The notes under the pieces: generated by a model
Seen by the model: the letters and a program-made list of their open reading frames with translations, nothing else
The model's database searches: none
What the model was told of the DNA's origin: nothing
In this document: one piece after another, positions 1 through 7,754 of the stretch
Numbering within the stretch: the first letter of the stretch is position 1
How the letters are laid out: each line of letters starts with the position of its first letter
NCBI GenBank assembly: GCA_023255615.1
Contig: JAHFLI010000010.1
Coordinates: 1-12,978, forward strand
Direction of reading: 5' to 3'
Length of the DNA: 12,978 nucleotides
Origin: Candidatus Woesearchaeota archaeon
Lineage (GTDB): Archaea; Nanobdellota; Nanobdellia; Woesearchaeales; JACQSR01
Program-made: the position numbers and the translations under genes

Positions 1-3000
1 ATTCCATTTTACCCATCTACTGGAGATCTTGTTTAATTGATTTGAAGAATAGTTCATGAATAACGTCATAGAAGTTGCATCTAATGATGGACTTGTGTTC
101 GAACTCATTAAATTCCATGAACCGTTTAAATCAGACCATAAAGAAGTATTAAGAAGTGTTCTATTTGCAGGGGTGGCGTTGATCGCGCACGAGAGTTCAA
201 GAGATTGGTTAAAGACATAGTTCCATGTTTCTGTTGCATTGGTAATTGCTGTAACATTTGTGGAGACTATATTTCCCAAAAAGGTAATATTATAGATCGT
301 CGGACCTGATGATAAGTTACCAGCTAAGAATTCAATCTGATATTGGAAATATTTATTGTCCAACAAAAATGATGTGTTGACCGGATTTGAATCATTGATG
401 TTGACAAAATTTTCTCCAACACAGTTTGCATCATTACAGCTTCGAATACTAATATTTGTTTTCCATGCACGGTGATTATAGAGAGCTTTAACATCATCCA
501 ATGTTAACGTCGTATTAAAAAATGCTAATTCATCAACGTGACCATCGAAATTATACCCGCTATTCGCGATTCCTACATATAAATCATGTGTTCCTACAAC
601 AGGAGTTCCTCCGAGGGTATCATTTAGTTTATACTTTCCATCCTCATAGAGCGTCACTTGGAGTCCGTCAACGGTACCAACCAAATGATGCCAGACAAAA
701 TTACTTTCTTCCAATGCAGAGTAGTAGAAATACTGATAGTTACCTGAATAACCTATCTTAAATGCAGGTGCAGTATTTGATGGAAATGTAAGCCGCCAAC
801 CGTTCTGAGAATTCCATGCCCCATCATTTCCCATCACCGCATGTTCGCTACCAGCTGTTGCTTCTCCCTTCCTTATCCACGCAGAAAAACTAAATTGAGA
901 TCCGATATTAAAAGGATAGTTTGTAGTAGTTGCATATCCAATTCTTGTTGAGAGAGTACCATTTCCATATCGGGGATTGGACCCATTAATTGACGTATCT
1001 GCGACGTTACTCATCGCCGGTCCATATGCTGCAGAATATCCATCATTAAAATGCCACAATCCAGTGACATTAGTTAAATTATCATACTGTGCTCCTAATT
1101 CCATTTCTGGTTGAGTTCCATTAATCAATGACATATTAATCCATCGAATAATGTGGGGGGGGGAGAATATTTGCGACGTAAATAGCCCACGAGACGTTCC
1201 TGAGCTTAATCGCAACACTTCACCTGTATTGTTATTCGTGATATTATTGGGGGACCCTTGAAGGTATCCATACTTACTTTTGTTATTATTAATTGCAAAG
1301 ACCGTATTGTTAATATTGGCATTGTTTAGAACATACAAAGAGACGACTGACGTGGATGCAACTTCCCCTGCTGTATCATTTGTATAGACGGTAAAGTTCA
1401 ATTTTGTATCCTGTGGATCAAACACGCGATAGGTATAATTGTGATCAGCCGATGTGCCAGATACTATCTTATAGCTCACATTAAATTTACCAGTACTATT
1501 TTGCACTTGAATCCAAGTCTGCGAGAGAGATGTGTCATTCGTTGTCCAATTTAAAAAAATGTGACTACCTACAAATGGGCCAGAATTATTTGCTTGAACA
1601 GTTGAAAAGGAAGCAAGATTAAATGCGTACTCGATATCGTCTCCAAATCGAAATTCCTGAATGTGTTGGCCCGCTGTATGTACTTTTGAGATATGATGGG
1701 AATTATCATTGCATTGATAATTCTTAACGACAACTGATGTTCCATTAAATGATGATTTTTTTATTTCGTTCCCGCATCGAATTTCCAAAGGAGAAAGATC
1801 ATCTGGGTAAGATTTTCCAAAAGTTGTATCGTTGATGGCAGTAATAATTAGATCAGCTTTACCCACCGTTCTGAAATCAACCGTCCAGTTACCACCAACA
1901 ATAGGATAGCTTTGAACCGTCAGAATGTCAAGCTGTACTTCATATACTTCCGATGATAAATGAGGAACCACCCACCAAATTTCATCTATATTTCCATCAT
2001 GGTCATTATCCTTGTAGTCAGTAATATTAACATAAACACTCGTTCCATTGACAAGATGGTAGAGATGGATTGCTTCTCGAGGGATATTAGGAATAGCAGT
2101 ATACGCGAGAATATTAATATAATGTTCATCAGAACTAATCGCAATTTGTTTTTTGCTCTCTGAAAATTGAACTTCAAGCGATTCAGGAGGTGGCGTTTCA
2201 TAGTCAACAATAAGGTCATCAACAGGTTCCTTCACGATAAGCTCAATCGGACTTTCATTCTTCTGATCGAAAGTAGTTACTGCAGCTCCACTAGAGGGAG
2301 ATTGAGATAACCAAGTAAGGAGAGAATAAAACCATCTAGTATCAATGGTCTCAACACTGACCGCAAATCCAGTTATATCATTTTTTTGGTTTTGGAGTTC
2401 TGCTAATTTATTGTTAATGCTTTTGAGTTGTTCTACTGGTTTTTCTCCCCTTATTTCTCTCTTCTGGCCTTGCAATTGATTAATACGCTCGTCAAGCAGT
2501 CGAACTCCATTCTCTTCTTCATATTCTGAAATATTTTTGAGTTCTCCATTATCATTAATGAGAAGGTTCTCATCATCGATTTTATGTTCTTGTTTCCCGA
2601 CCATCGTTTTTACGGATATATTTAAGGCACGATCATTGAGTGGGACAGAGAGTTTATCCCGACTTTCATTTAACGTAATGGTCCTTCTCCATTTTACTGG
2701 TTTTCCAATAACTGCTAACCCTTGGGTGATATTTTCTTCTTTGGTAATAAGGGAATAATTAATATCTTCGATAACGGACACCTTTACATAATGAGAAAGA
2801 GCGACAGATTCAGAATCGTTGATGGTAAAGGTAATGAATGACGTTCCCACAAAATTAGGCTGGGGTAGTATAGATACTAAAGAATCTTTTACACTCGCAG
2901 AGATATTTCCATCGGACGTAATGGAATCATAAGAAAGAGTATCGTTATCTGTATTAATAACGTAATCACCTAAATCAAAATCATACGACGTATTCATTTT

Positions 3001-4506
3001 TATTTCAATATCGTCGATTGGTCTGAACAGTGGAACACTATTAGGGACTTTTTTATTTACCGAATACTGAATAGAAGAAATACTGACGTTCCCATCTTCT
3101 ACTTCAATATCAAGAAGGTAATGACTTGAGTTCAAGTAAGGTAAGTCGCATGTATCCTCGCATACACTTTCAAGGGAGATATCAGTGCTGAGGAAATACG
3201 CCCCAATATCAACAGATGGACTATACAGAATAAGGGAATATGGATTATCAATACTCGTATTATATTCAGCATAAATAATCTGAGCAGAGATTTTATTCCG
3301 ATGACCGGCCCCATATTTACCGTAATTAAGATAAAAGGTTTCATTCCAAGAATCTTTGATTGGCTTCAAATGTGCTAATGAACAGCACGACGATGCTCCG
3401 TAACACACGGACGTTTTTTCTCTTGAATCGAGATTCTGAACTGTCCATTTTGTACATCGAAACTCGGGATTTAGTTGAGATAATGAGGTAATCTGAATAT
3501 CGATAATGCCATCTTCTGGTTCGCGACCATTATTATCGCTGTCATAAAGTTCAGAGTTCGCATAATCCAACCGTGCATGAATATCTCCGTCCGCTTCACG
3601 ATCTCCAATGCTCTCCGATAATTCTTCACCTGATAACGTGCTTAATTTGTCCAACGAATATTTCTCGCTGTCAAAGATCAGGTACTTTTTTCCGGAATCA
3701 TTCAGATAGAGTTTAACGATGCCTTGACGGCTCATCGTTCCAGAAATATTGAGATGAGTTAATTCTCCTTCAATATCGAGAGGTATTGATTGCGATGCAG
3801 AAAATGATCGGCTAATAAACTGATGAGATGAAAATAATTTATCAGCCGTAACCAATCCAGTTGGTGTATCGATAGCAGTGTACAATCCTCCAAAAATAAT
3901 AACAAAAAGGAATAATATGGTCATCGGAATTTTAACATCATAACTCATCAGTCTTTTCTGTTCTTGAGTAAATGATTCCTCTACTGGAATTTTTCCATGG
4001 AGAGCAGCCATTGCTGATTCAATATCTTCAGGTGAGCATCCTGCTTGGCGAAGTTGGATAACAGTATGGTCGTCCAATACTCCACTTTGTCGAGAAAGAA
4101 CGATATAATGAGTAATCTCATCTCTAATTCGTTTGTCGATATGTAAACGCAAATGAGTATCAGAAGGAGGAGGAGAAGTTGGGTACGGGATACTACTATA
4201 GAGAGAGTAGATTTCTGTCGTGGTAAAGCCAAGTGAGACTAATTCTTGAACAATTCGTTCGTTGGTAAATCCTTTTTCTTGTGATAATTGAATATAATCT
4301 TCAATCTTTTTTTTGAGAGAATCATCAACAGGAACAGAGATTGACATGCCGAGAGCGCCGAATATCTGCTGAATGTCTTCAAACGTACATCCTATTTCAT
4401 TCAATTCAGAAATAATGCTATCCTTTGGTTTTCCATTTCTCAATGAAAGATATACATACGAAGAAATCGTGTCAATGAAATTCTTCTCTTTAGAGGAGGG
4501 TTTCAT
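1..4506 (-). CDS. Giant membrane-anchored surface protein with LamG domain (N-terminal 1502 residues, partial)
   Basis: This frame is open from the ATG at 4506 to the window edge; I translated it throughout and found no stop. GGAGGGG lies 8-9 bases before the ATG. Residues 12-52, 68-107 and 130-168 are three copies of a helical repeat (Y-I-x-L-S ... G ... I-x-x-L ... G ... I). One membrane span lies near 193-212 (MTILFLFVIIFGGLYTAI), so the N-terminus is probably cytoplasmic and the rest outside. Outside are a Cys-containing region (about 343-460), an Ig/cadherin-like segment (about 485-580), a coiled coil (about 660-710), a TGFAV motif near 712 typical of DPANN surface proteins, beta-rich regions, and a LamG/concanavalin-like domain (about 1149-1345, containing WHFNDG, AWIRKGE, WHHLVGTVDG and HVDELAFFN). 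Many N-x-S/T sites suit a glycosylated surface protein. The likely role is adhesion or glycan binding, by inference from the domains. The C-terminus is outside the window. Confidence 0.9.
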   Translation of the reverse strand, partial: MKPSSKEKNFIDTISSYVYLSLRNGKPKDSIISELNEIGCTFEDIQQIFGALGMSISVPVDDSLKKKIEDYIQLSQEKGFTNERIVQELVSLGFTTTEIYSLYSSIPYPTSPPPSDTHLRLHIDKRIRDEITHYIVLSRQSGVLDDHTVIQLRQAGCSPEDIESAMAALHGKIPVEESFTQEQKRLMSYDVKIPMTILFLFVIIFGGLYTAIDTPTGLVTADKLFSSHQFISRSFSASQSIPLDIEGELTHLNISGTMSRQGIVKLYLNDSGKKYLIFDSEKYSLDKLSTLSGEELSESIGDREADGDIHARLDYANSELYDSDNNGREPEDGIIDIQITSLSQLNPEFRCTKWTVQNLDSREKTSVCYGASSCCSLAHLKPIKDSWNETFYLNYGKYGAGHRNKISAQIIYAEYNTSIDNPYSLILYSPSVDIGAYFLSTDISLESVCEDTCDLPYLNSSHYLLDIEVEDGNVSISSIQYSVNKKVPNSVPLFRPIDDIEIKMNTSYDFDLGDYVINTDNDTLSYDSITSDGNISASVKDSLVSILPQPNFVGTSFITFTINDSESVALSHYVKVSVIEDINYSLITKEENITQGLAVIGKPVKWRRTITLNESRDKLSVPLNDRALNISVKTMVGKQEHKIDDENLLINDNGELKNISEYEEENGVRLLDERINQLQGQKREIRGEKPVEQLKSINNKLAELQNQKNDITGFAVSVETIDTRWFYSLLTWLSQSPSSGAAVTTFDQKNESPIELIVKEPVDDLIVDYETPPPESLEVQFSESKKQIAISSDEHYINILAYTAIPNIPREAIHLYHLVNGTSVYVNITDYKDNDHDGNIDEIWWVVPHLSSEVYEVQLDILTVQSYPIVGGNWTVDFRTVGKADLIITAINDTTFGKSYPDDLSPLEIRCGNEIKKSSFNGTSVVVKNYQCNDNSHHISKVHTAGQHIQEFRFGDDIEYAFNLASFSTVQANNSGPFVGSHIFLNWTTNDTSLSQTWIQVQNSTGKFNVSYKIVSGTSADHNYTYRVFDPQDTKLNFTVYTNDTAGEVASTSVVSLYVLNNANINNTVFAINNNKSKYGYLQGSPNNITNNNTGEVLRLSSGTSRGLFTSQIFSPPHIIRWINMSLINGTQPEMELGAQYDNLTNVTGLWHFNDGYSAAYGPAMSNVADTSINGSNPRYGNGTLSTRIGYATTTNYPFNIGSQFSFSAWIRKGEATAGSEHAVMGNDGAWNSQNGWRLTFPSNTAPAFKIGYSGNYQYFYYSALEESNFVWHHLVGTVDGLQVTLYEDGKYKLNDTLGGTPVVGTHDLYVGIANSGYNFDGHVDELAFFNTTLTLDDVKALYNHRAWKTNISIRSCNDANCVGENFVNINDSNPVNTSFLLDNKYFQYQIEFLAGNLSSGPTIYNITFLGNIVSTNVTAITNATETWNYVFNQSLELSCAINATPANRTLLNTSLWSDLNGSWNLMSSNTSPSLDATSMTLFMNYSSNQLNKISSRWVKWN
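1155..1163. repeat. Nine-base G:C homopolymer inside the surface-protein gene
   Basis: There are nine consecutive G on the plus strand, which read as nine C in the coding strand (codons TCC CCC CCC CAC, around residue 1115). It stands out in an AT-rich region. With nine C the frame continues into the LamG domain. With eight C the frame meets TGA about ten codons later, and with ten C it meets TAA sooner. The tract is therefore a candidate slippage site controlling the C-terminal part. Confidence 0.9.
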
Positions 4507-4652
4507 TTGAGTTTCCCCTCCAAGAATTCTTTCAGAACCTGAGTTAACTGATCTCCCACTTTGATATTCTTGATGATACAGAAGGCGACAAATCTACGCC
4601 AGGTCTCTTCGTCAATATCTTTGACTAACTTGGGAGCTTTGCCTTTGACCAT
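4503..4652 (-). CDS. Small ribbon-helix-helix-like protein, probable regulator (49 aa)
   Basis: The reading frame runs MVKGKAPKLVKDIDEETW at the start and ends VLKEFLEGKLK. The pattern is a short basic strand (KLVKDID), a helix (EETWRRFVAFCIIKN), a turn (KVGD), and a second helix (QLTQVLKEFLEG). This matches the layout of CopG/Arc-type ribbon-helix-helix proteins, which bind DNA as dimers through the beta strand. Its stop overlaps the start of the surface-protein gene as ATGA, so the two are probably translationally coupled and form an operon. The leader holds three 9-bp direct repeats, the sort of site such a protein could bind. The assignment rests on pattern recognition only; a small protein of unrelated function cannot be excluded. 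Confidence 0.72.
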   Translation of the reverse strand: MVKGKAPKLVKDIDEETWRRFVAFCIIKNIKVGDQLTQVLKEFLEGKLK

Positions 4653-4657
4653 AAGTT

Positions 4658-4688
4658 TAACTTAATTAACTTAATTAACTTAATTAAC
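4658..4688. repeat. Three tandem 9-bp repeats (iteron-like operator candidate)
   Basis: The 9-bp unit taacttaat (GTTAATTAA phase on the coding strand) occurs three times without a gap, at 4658-4666, 4667-4675 and 4676-4684, followed by a partial unit taac. The repeats lie between the predicted TATA box and the ATG of the small ribbon-helix-helix-like gene and end about five bases before that ATG. This placement suits autorepression, but binding is inferred. Confidence 0.85.
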
Positions 4689-4698
4689 AGGTTAAACC

Positions 4699-4709
4699 AT
4701 TTAAAAATG
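4699..4709 (-). promoter_or_regulatory. TATA-like promoter of the small-regulator/surface-protein operon
   Basis: On the minus strand the sequence reads ATTTTTAAAT. Transcription starting about 25 bases downstream would begin near 4679, inside the tandem repeats, leaving a leader of about 27 bases before the ATG at 4652. Confidence 0.45.
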
Positions 4710-4730
4710 TATCGATTCGAATCAAGGGAG

Positions 4731-4776
4731 GAAGAAAAGAGAAGTAAAATAGAAAGAAAGAAAAAAGATAAAATAA
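4731..4776 (-). terminator. T/pyrimidine-rich terminator after glutamine synthetase
   Basis: Directly after the TGA stop at 4777-4779, the minus strand is almost pure pyrimidine with several T runs (TTATTTTATC, then TTTTTTCTTTC and TTTTCTTCC). Archaeal terminators are commonly T-rich tracts without a strong hairpin. No stem was found here. Confidence 0.5.
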
Positions 4777-6204
4777 TCAAATATCATAATACAAGTGAAA
4801 CTCCCACGGATGTGGTCGTAATCTGACGGGATCAACTTCTTTCTTCTTTTTGTATTCAATCCAGGTATTGATCGCATCCTTAGTAAACACGCCACCCTGC
4901 AACAGGAATTCGTGATCCGCTTCCAACGCACTGAGTGCTTCTGGCAAGGTGCTGGGAGCTGTTTTTATTCTCAGCTTATCGTCGTTTGAAAGGCTATACA
5001 CATCTCTATCCATCGGTTGTCCAGGATCAATTTTCTTTTTAATGCCGTCAAGACCCGCAAGCAGCATCGCAGAAAACGCCAAGTACGGATTGCAGCTGGG
5101 ATCAGGCATTCTGAACTCAACACGGCGTGCTTTTTCACTCTCGGAATACGTTGGAATACGAATACTCGCGCTTCGATTTCTCTGGCTATACACTAGATTA
5201 ACCGGAGCTTCAAATCCAGGGACTAATCGTTTGTAACTATTGGTTGTCGGTGCGATAAACGCGCATAACGCAGGTGCGTGTTTCAGCAATCCACCAATAT
5301 AATGCAACGCGTTCTCGCTCAACAACGCGTATCCTTTCTTATCGAAGAAAATATTCTTTCCGTCCTTAAACAAACTCTGATGAGTGTGCATTCCACTCCC
5401 ATTATCATTAAACAATGGTTTCGGCATAAAAGTCGCGGTTTTATTATAACGCAATGCAACATTTTTCACAATATATTTGTACATCATCATCTGATCTGCC
5501 ATCTTCACCATGGGCGCATAGTGCAAATCAATTTCGCATTGACCCGCAGTGGCAACTTCATGATGATGGACTTCAACCTGAATCCCACATTCAATCATCG
5601 TACGGACCATTTCGTTTCTGATTTCTTGAAGCGCGTCGGAAGGAGGAACAGGAAAGTATCCTTCTTTATGACGAAGTTTATGCCCTAAATTTCCCCCCTC
5701 TTCATCTTTTCCAGAATTCCAAATTCCCTCTGTTGAATCAATAAAATAAAATCCACTATTTTCATTTTGTCCGTATCGGATATTATCGAACACGAAGAAC
5801 TCTGCCTCAGGGCCCCAATAACTCTCATCAGCAATGCCTGACTCCTCCAAGTAATTCACCGCTTTTTGAGCAATATATCTAGGATCTTTGTCATACGGTA
5901 TTTTCCGAATGGGATCTTTAACGGTGCAAATAAAACTCAGCGTATTTTTTGAGAAAGGATCGATAAACGCGGTCGAGGCATCCGGAATAAGTAACATATC
6001 ACTTTCATTAATCTCCTGAAAACCACGAATGGAACTGCCATCAAATCCTGCTCCTTCCACAAACATATCTTCAGAAAATTCGCTCAATGGAAGAGTGAAA
6101 TGCTGCCAGAGGCCAGGAAAATCAACAAATTTCAAATCAACCATATCAATATGGGCTGCCTTTGCCTGCTCCAACACTTTCTTCGGATCTGTTCCAAATT
6201 GCAT
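4777..6204 (-). CDS. glnA: Type I glutamine synthetase (475 aa)
   Basis: The enzyme makes glutamine from glutamate, ammonia and ATP in the cytoplasm as a dodecamer. The family signatures are intact: the Asp loop [10 protein letters not shown] (54-62), [10 protein letters not shown] with metal ligands E133 and E135, [12 protein letters not shown] with E216 and E224, [10 protein letters not shown] with H273, [13 protein letters not shown] (322-334), and RNRSASIRI. The C-terminus ends [11 protein letters not shown], close to the Enterobacterial form. The Tyr of the adenylylation loop is kept (DVYSL, Y403; KNLYDL in E. coli), and the 475-residue length with the matching C-terminal region resembles the GSI-beta type of bacteria. 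I chose the ATG at 6204 because GGAGGGGGG sits five bases before it; an upstream in-frame ATG at 6240 would leave almost no leader behind the TATA box. The gene is divergent from an Lrp/AsnC regulator, a likely controller. Confidence 0.97.
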   Translation of the reverse strand: MQFGTDPKKVLEQAKAAHIDMVDLKFVDFPGLWQHFTLPLSEFSEDMFVEGAGFDGSSIRGFQEINESDMLLIPDASTAFIDPFSKNTLSFICTVKDPIRKIPYDKDPRYIAQKAVNYLEESGIADESYWGPEAEFFVFDNIRYGQNENSGFYFIDSTEGIWNSGKDEEGGNLGHKLRHKEGYFPVPPSDALQEIRNEMVRTMIECGIQVEVHHHEVATAGQCEIDLHYAPMVKMADQMMMYKYIVKNVALRYNKTATFMPKPLFNDNGSGMHTHQSLFKDGKNIFFDKKGYALLSENALHYIGGLLKHAPALCAFIAPTTNSYKRLVPGFEAPVNLVYSQRNRSASIRIPTYSESEKARRVEFRMPDPSCNPYLAFSAMLLAGLDGIKKKIDPGQPMDRDVYSLSNDDKLRIKTAPSTLPEALSALEADHEFLLQGGVFTKDAINTWIEYKKKKEVDPVRLRPHPWEFHLYYDI

Positions 6205-6209
6205 GTTAT

Positions 6210-6218
6210 CCCCCCTCC
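6210..6218 (-). promoter_or_regulatory. Strong ribosome binding site that sets the glnA start
   Basis: GGAGGGGGG on the minus strand is followed by ATAAC and the ATG at 6204. It decides in favour of the internal Met over the ATG 36 bases upstream. Confidence 0.8.
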
Positions 6219-6245
6219 AACTGATTGGAATGCGGATCACCTATA

Positions 6246-6255
6246 CATATATAAA
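6246..6255 (-). promoter_or_regulatory. TATA box of glnA
   Basis: TTTATATATG on the minus strand. A start about 25 bases downstream falls near 6225, giving a leader of about 20 bases that contains the ribosome binding site. With the box at 6300-6309 it forms a near-symmetric pair (AAAGTTTATATAT pointing outward on each side). Confidence 0.7.
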
Positions 6256-6299
6256 CTTTTTTAGTAAGATAGTAAACAAAGAATAAAAAAAGAAGAAAG

Positions 6300-6309
6300 T
6301 TTTATATAT
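6300..6309 (+). promoter_or_regulatory. TATA box of the Lrp/AsnC gene next to glnA
   Basis: TTTTATATAT is centred about 26 bases before the ATG at 6331, so the transcript probably starts at or near the A of that ATG and is leaderless. About 45 bases separate this box from the glnA box, room for a shared regulator site. Confidence 0.65.
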
Positions 6310-6330
6310 TTGTTAAAATTCTATCGCGAG

Positions 6331-6804
6331 ATGACAAAAAAATTGAACAAGAGTCAAGAATACATCCCGGATGGCCATGATATTTCGGTGCTCAATGAAT
6401 GTATTGACAATCCAAAAATTCCTTTGCGCGAATTAGGAAAGAAACTCAAAATTAGTTTTGTTACCGTCATGAATCGCATCAAGCGACTTGAAAAGGAAGG
6501 GATCATCAAAAAATATACAACACGAGTAAACTACGACAAACTTGGCTATGGTATTCACGCAATCATCGAGGTTAGAATTTCAAAAGGTCGTTTCAGTGAA
6601 TTTGCAAAAGCACTTGAAAAAGAACCGAATATTTACAAAGTCTATGATACCACGGGAGAATTTGACAGCACATTAATCGGGCGGTTCAAAACTCCAAAAG
6701 CAATGGATAAATTTCTTAAAAAAATTCAATCCTGTGATTTTGTTGAGCGAACGTATACTAAACTGATTCTCAATACCATCAAAGACGAAGCGATGAAGAT
6801 TTAA
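6331..6804 (+). CDS. Lrp/AsnC-family transcription regulator (157 aa), divergent from glnA
   Basis: An N-terminal winged helix-turn-helix (about residues 17-62) contains IPLRELGKKLKIS, VTVMNRIKRLEKEGIIKKYT and the usual link to VNYDKLGYG. It is followed by a RAM ligand-binding/oligomerisation domain (about 75-150) with the TTGEFD loop at 107-112, where amino acids bind in this family. The ATG at 6331 is preferred over the in-frame TTG at 6310, because the TATA box lies about 26 bases before 6331 and overlaps the TTG. Divergence from glutamine synthetase suggests it senses glutamine or another amino acid and controls glnA and itself. Lrp genes also lie beside glnA in some haloarchaea. The 13-residue tail before the HTH is slightly long. 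Its stop overlaps the stop of the convergent iron permease gene in the shared bases ttaa. Confidence 0.9.
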   Translation: MTKKLNKSQEYIPDGHDISVLNECIDNPKIPLRELGKKLKISFVTVMNRIKRLEKEGIIKKYTTRVNYDKLGYGIHAIIEVRISKGRFSEFAKALEKEPNIYKVYDTTGEFDSTLIGRFKTPKAMDKFLKKIQSCDFVERTYTKLILNTIKDEAMKI

Positions 6805-7646
6805 GCAGAAGAGGGGATTTTCGATTTCTGAACGCGATAAAAGAGAATCGCAATAATTCCTAAGTAAAAGAAGTAAGACGACACTTCAATCAGACTCGGG
6901 TCTCCATTATATCCAAATAATCCTCGTAAAAAACTTCCGATCGCTCCTTGTTCGTGAAGCAAAGGATAACTTCCATCAGAATTCATCACGGGATTAAGGT
7001 TATACAACGGATCAACAATGGCAGGAATAACCTGAGCATCAACTAGTTCATCAACGCCATGAGCAACTAAACCAGCGGCAAAAAGGATGAGCAACACACT
7101 ACTTACCGTAAACAACTTTTTCATGTTTACTGTTCTGACACTCACAAAGAAGAGATAACCAACAAGGATAGCGGCAAGAACGCCTATCGTTCCGGCGATA
7201 AAATTAACACCGCTTGCATACTGTGCTGCATTAAGGAAAATAACAGTTTCAACACCTTCTCGAAAAATAGCAACAAAAACGAGTAAAAAGATTCCAAATG
7301 AAGAGAACATTGATTGATGTTCCAAATGTTTTTGCACCTTTCCTTCAATCTCTGCCGTCATATGACGTTGCTTCATCATCCACAAGATCATAGTGGTCAA
7401 CAAAACCGATCCCACTAACATGGTAATTCCTTCAAACAATGATTCCGTTTGTCCTTCAAATTCTGCAGAAAAAAAGGAAAAGAGAAACGCGGTTGCAATG
7501 CTTGCAAGAATGCCGAAAATAATCCCATAATACACATTTTTTTTGTACGAATGATTATGAGTACGATGAAGATACGAAAGAACGATTCCTATCACTAAGC
7601 TCGCTTCCAACGTTTCCCGTGAGGTAATTAAAAAAGATTCAATCAT
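6801..7646 (-). CDS. FTR1/EfeU-family iron permease (281 aa)
   Basis: This is an integral membrane protein of about seven spans carrying both REXXE motifs of the FTR1 family: RETLE (residues 10-14) in the first helix and REGVE (129-133) in the fourth. These glutamates carry iron through the membrane. Spans can be placed near 15-27, 40-60, 74-91, 116-137, 148-170, 178-196 and 257-273. A loop with EFEGQTESLFEG (62-73) also fits the family. No partner oxidase, cupredoxin or peroxidase (EfeO/EfeB type) lies in the window, so how iron is presented is unknown. The ATG at 7646 follows a TATA box with a short leader and no clear ribosome binding site. The 3' end overlaps the convergent Lrp gene by four bases. 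Confidence 0.93.
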   Translation of the reverse strand: MIESFLITSRETLEASLVIGIVLSYLHRTHNHSYKKNVYYGIIFGILASIATAFLFSFFSAEFEGQTESLFEGITMLVGSVLLTTMILWMMKQRHMTAEIEGKVQKHLEHQSMFSSFGIFLLVFVAIFREGVETVIFLNAAQYASGVNFIAGTIGVLAAILVGYLFFVSVRTVNMKKLFTVSSVLLILFAAGLVAHGVDELVDAQVIPAIVDPLYNLNPVMNSDGSYPLLHEQGAIGSFLRGLFGYNGDPSLIEVSSYFFYLGIIAILFYRVQKSKIPSSA

Positions 7647-7648
7647 AG

Positions 7649-7662
7649 TTAACGATTGTTAA
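7649..7662. promoter_or_regulatory. Inverted repeat TTAAC-N4-GTTAA at the permease transcription start
   Basis: Perfect 5-bp arms flank the 4-base centre gatt (plus strand ttaacgattgttaa). The repeat lies between the TATA box and the ATG of the permease gene and covers the expected transcription start, where a repressor would block transcription. Its binding protein is unknown; an iron-responsive or Lrp-type regulator is possible. Confidence 0.5.
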
Positions 7663-7674
7663 GTTTGCGATAAT

Positions 7675-7688
7675 CTCTATATAAAGAT
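7675..7688 (-). promoter_or_regulatory. TATA box of the iron permease gene
   Basis: ATCTTTATATAGAG on the minus strand, centred near 7681. Transcription would begin near 7656, about ten bases before the ATG. Confidence 0.65.
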
Positions 7689-7700
7689 TTCCATCACCTC

Positions 7701-7734
7701 GACGAATTCACGCGGATTAAGAACGAATTTCGTC
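7701..7734. repeat. Imperfect inverted repeat between the second Lrp gene and the permease promoter
   Basis: gacgaattc (7701-7709) and gaatttcgtc (7725-7734) are complementary except for one extra base. The repeat lies 12 bases upstream of the permease TATA box and 20 bases after the second Lrp gene. It may be an upstream regulator site or a weak terminator stem; nothing in the sequence decides. Confidence 0.45.
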
Positions 7735-7754
7735 CCAAAGACAAAGAAAGGAGT

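Noticed and set aside
4777..5688. Open frames on the plus strand opposite glutamine synthetase
   Set aside because: They have no promoter or ribosome site of their own and lie wholly inside a conserved enzyme gene on the other strand.
6205..6240. A longer glutamine synthetase start at the ATG at 6240
   Set aside because: It would begin upstream of the predicted transcript start near 6225, and the strong GGAGGGGGG site lies inside the added codons, just before the ATG at 6204.
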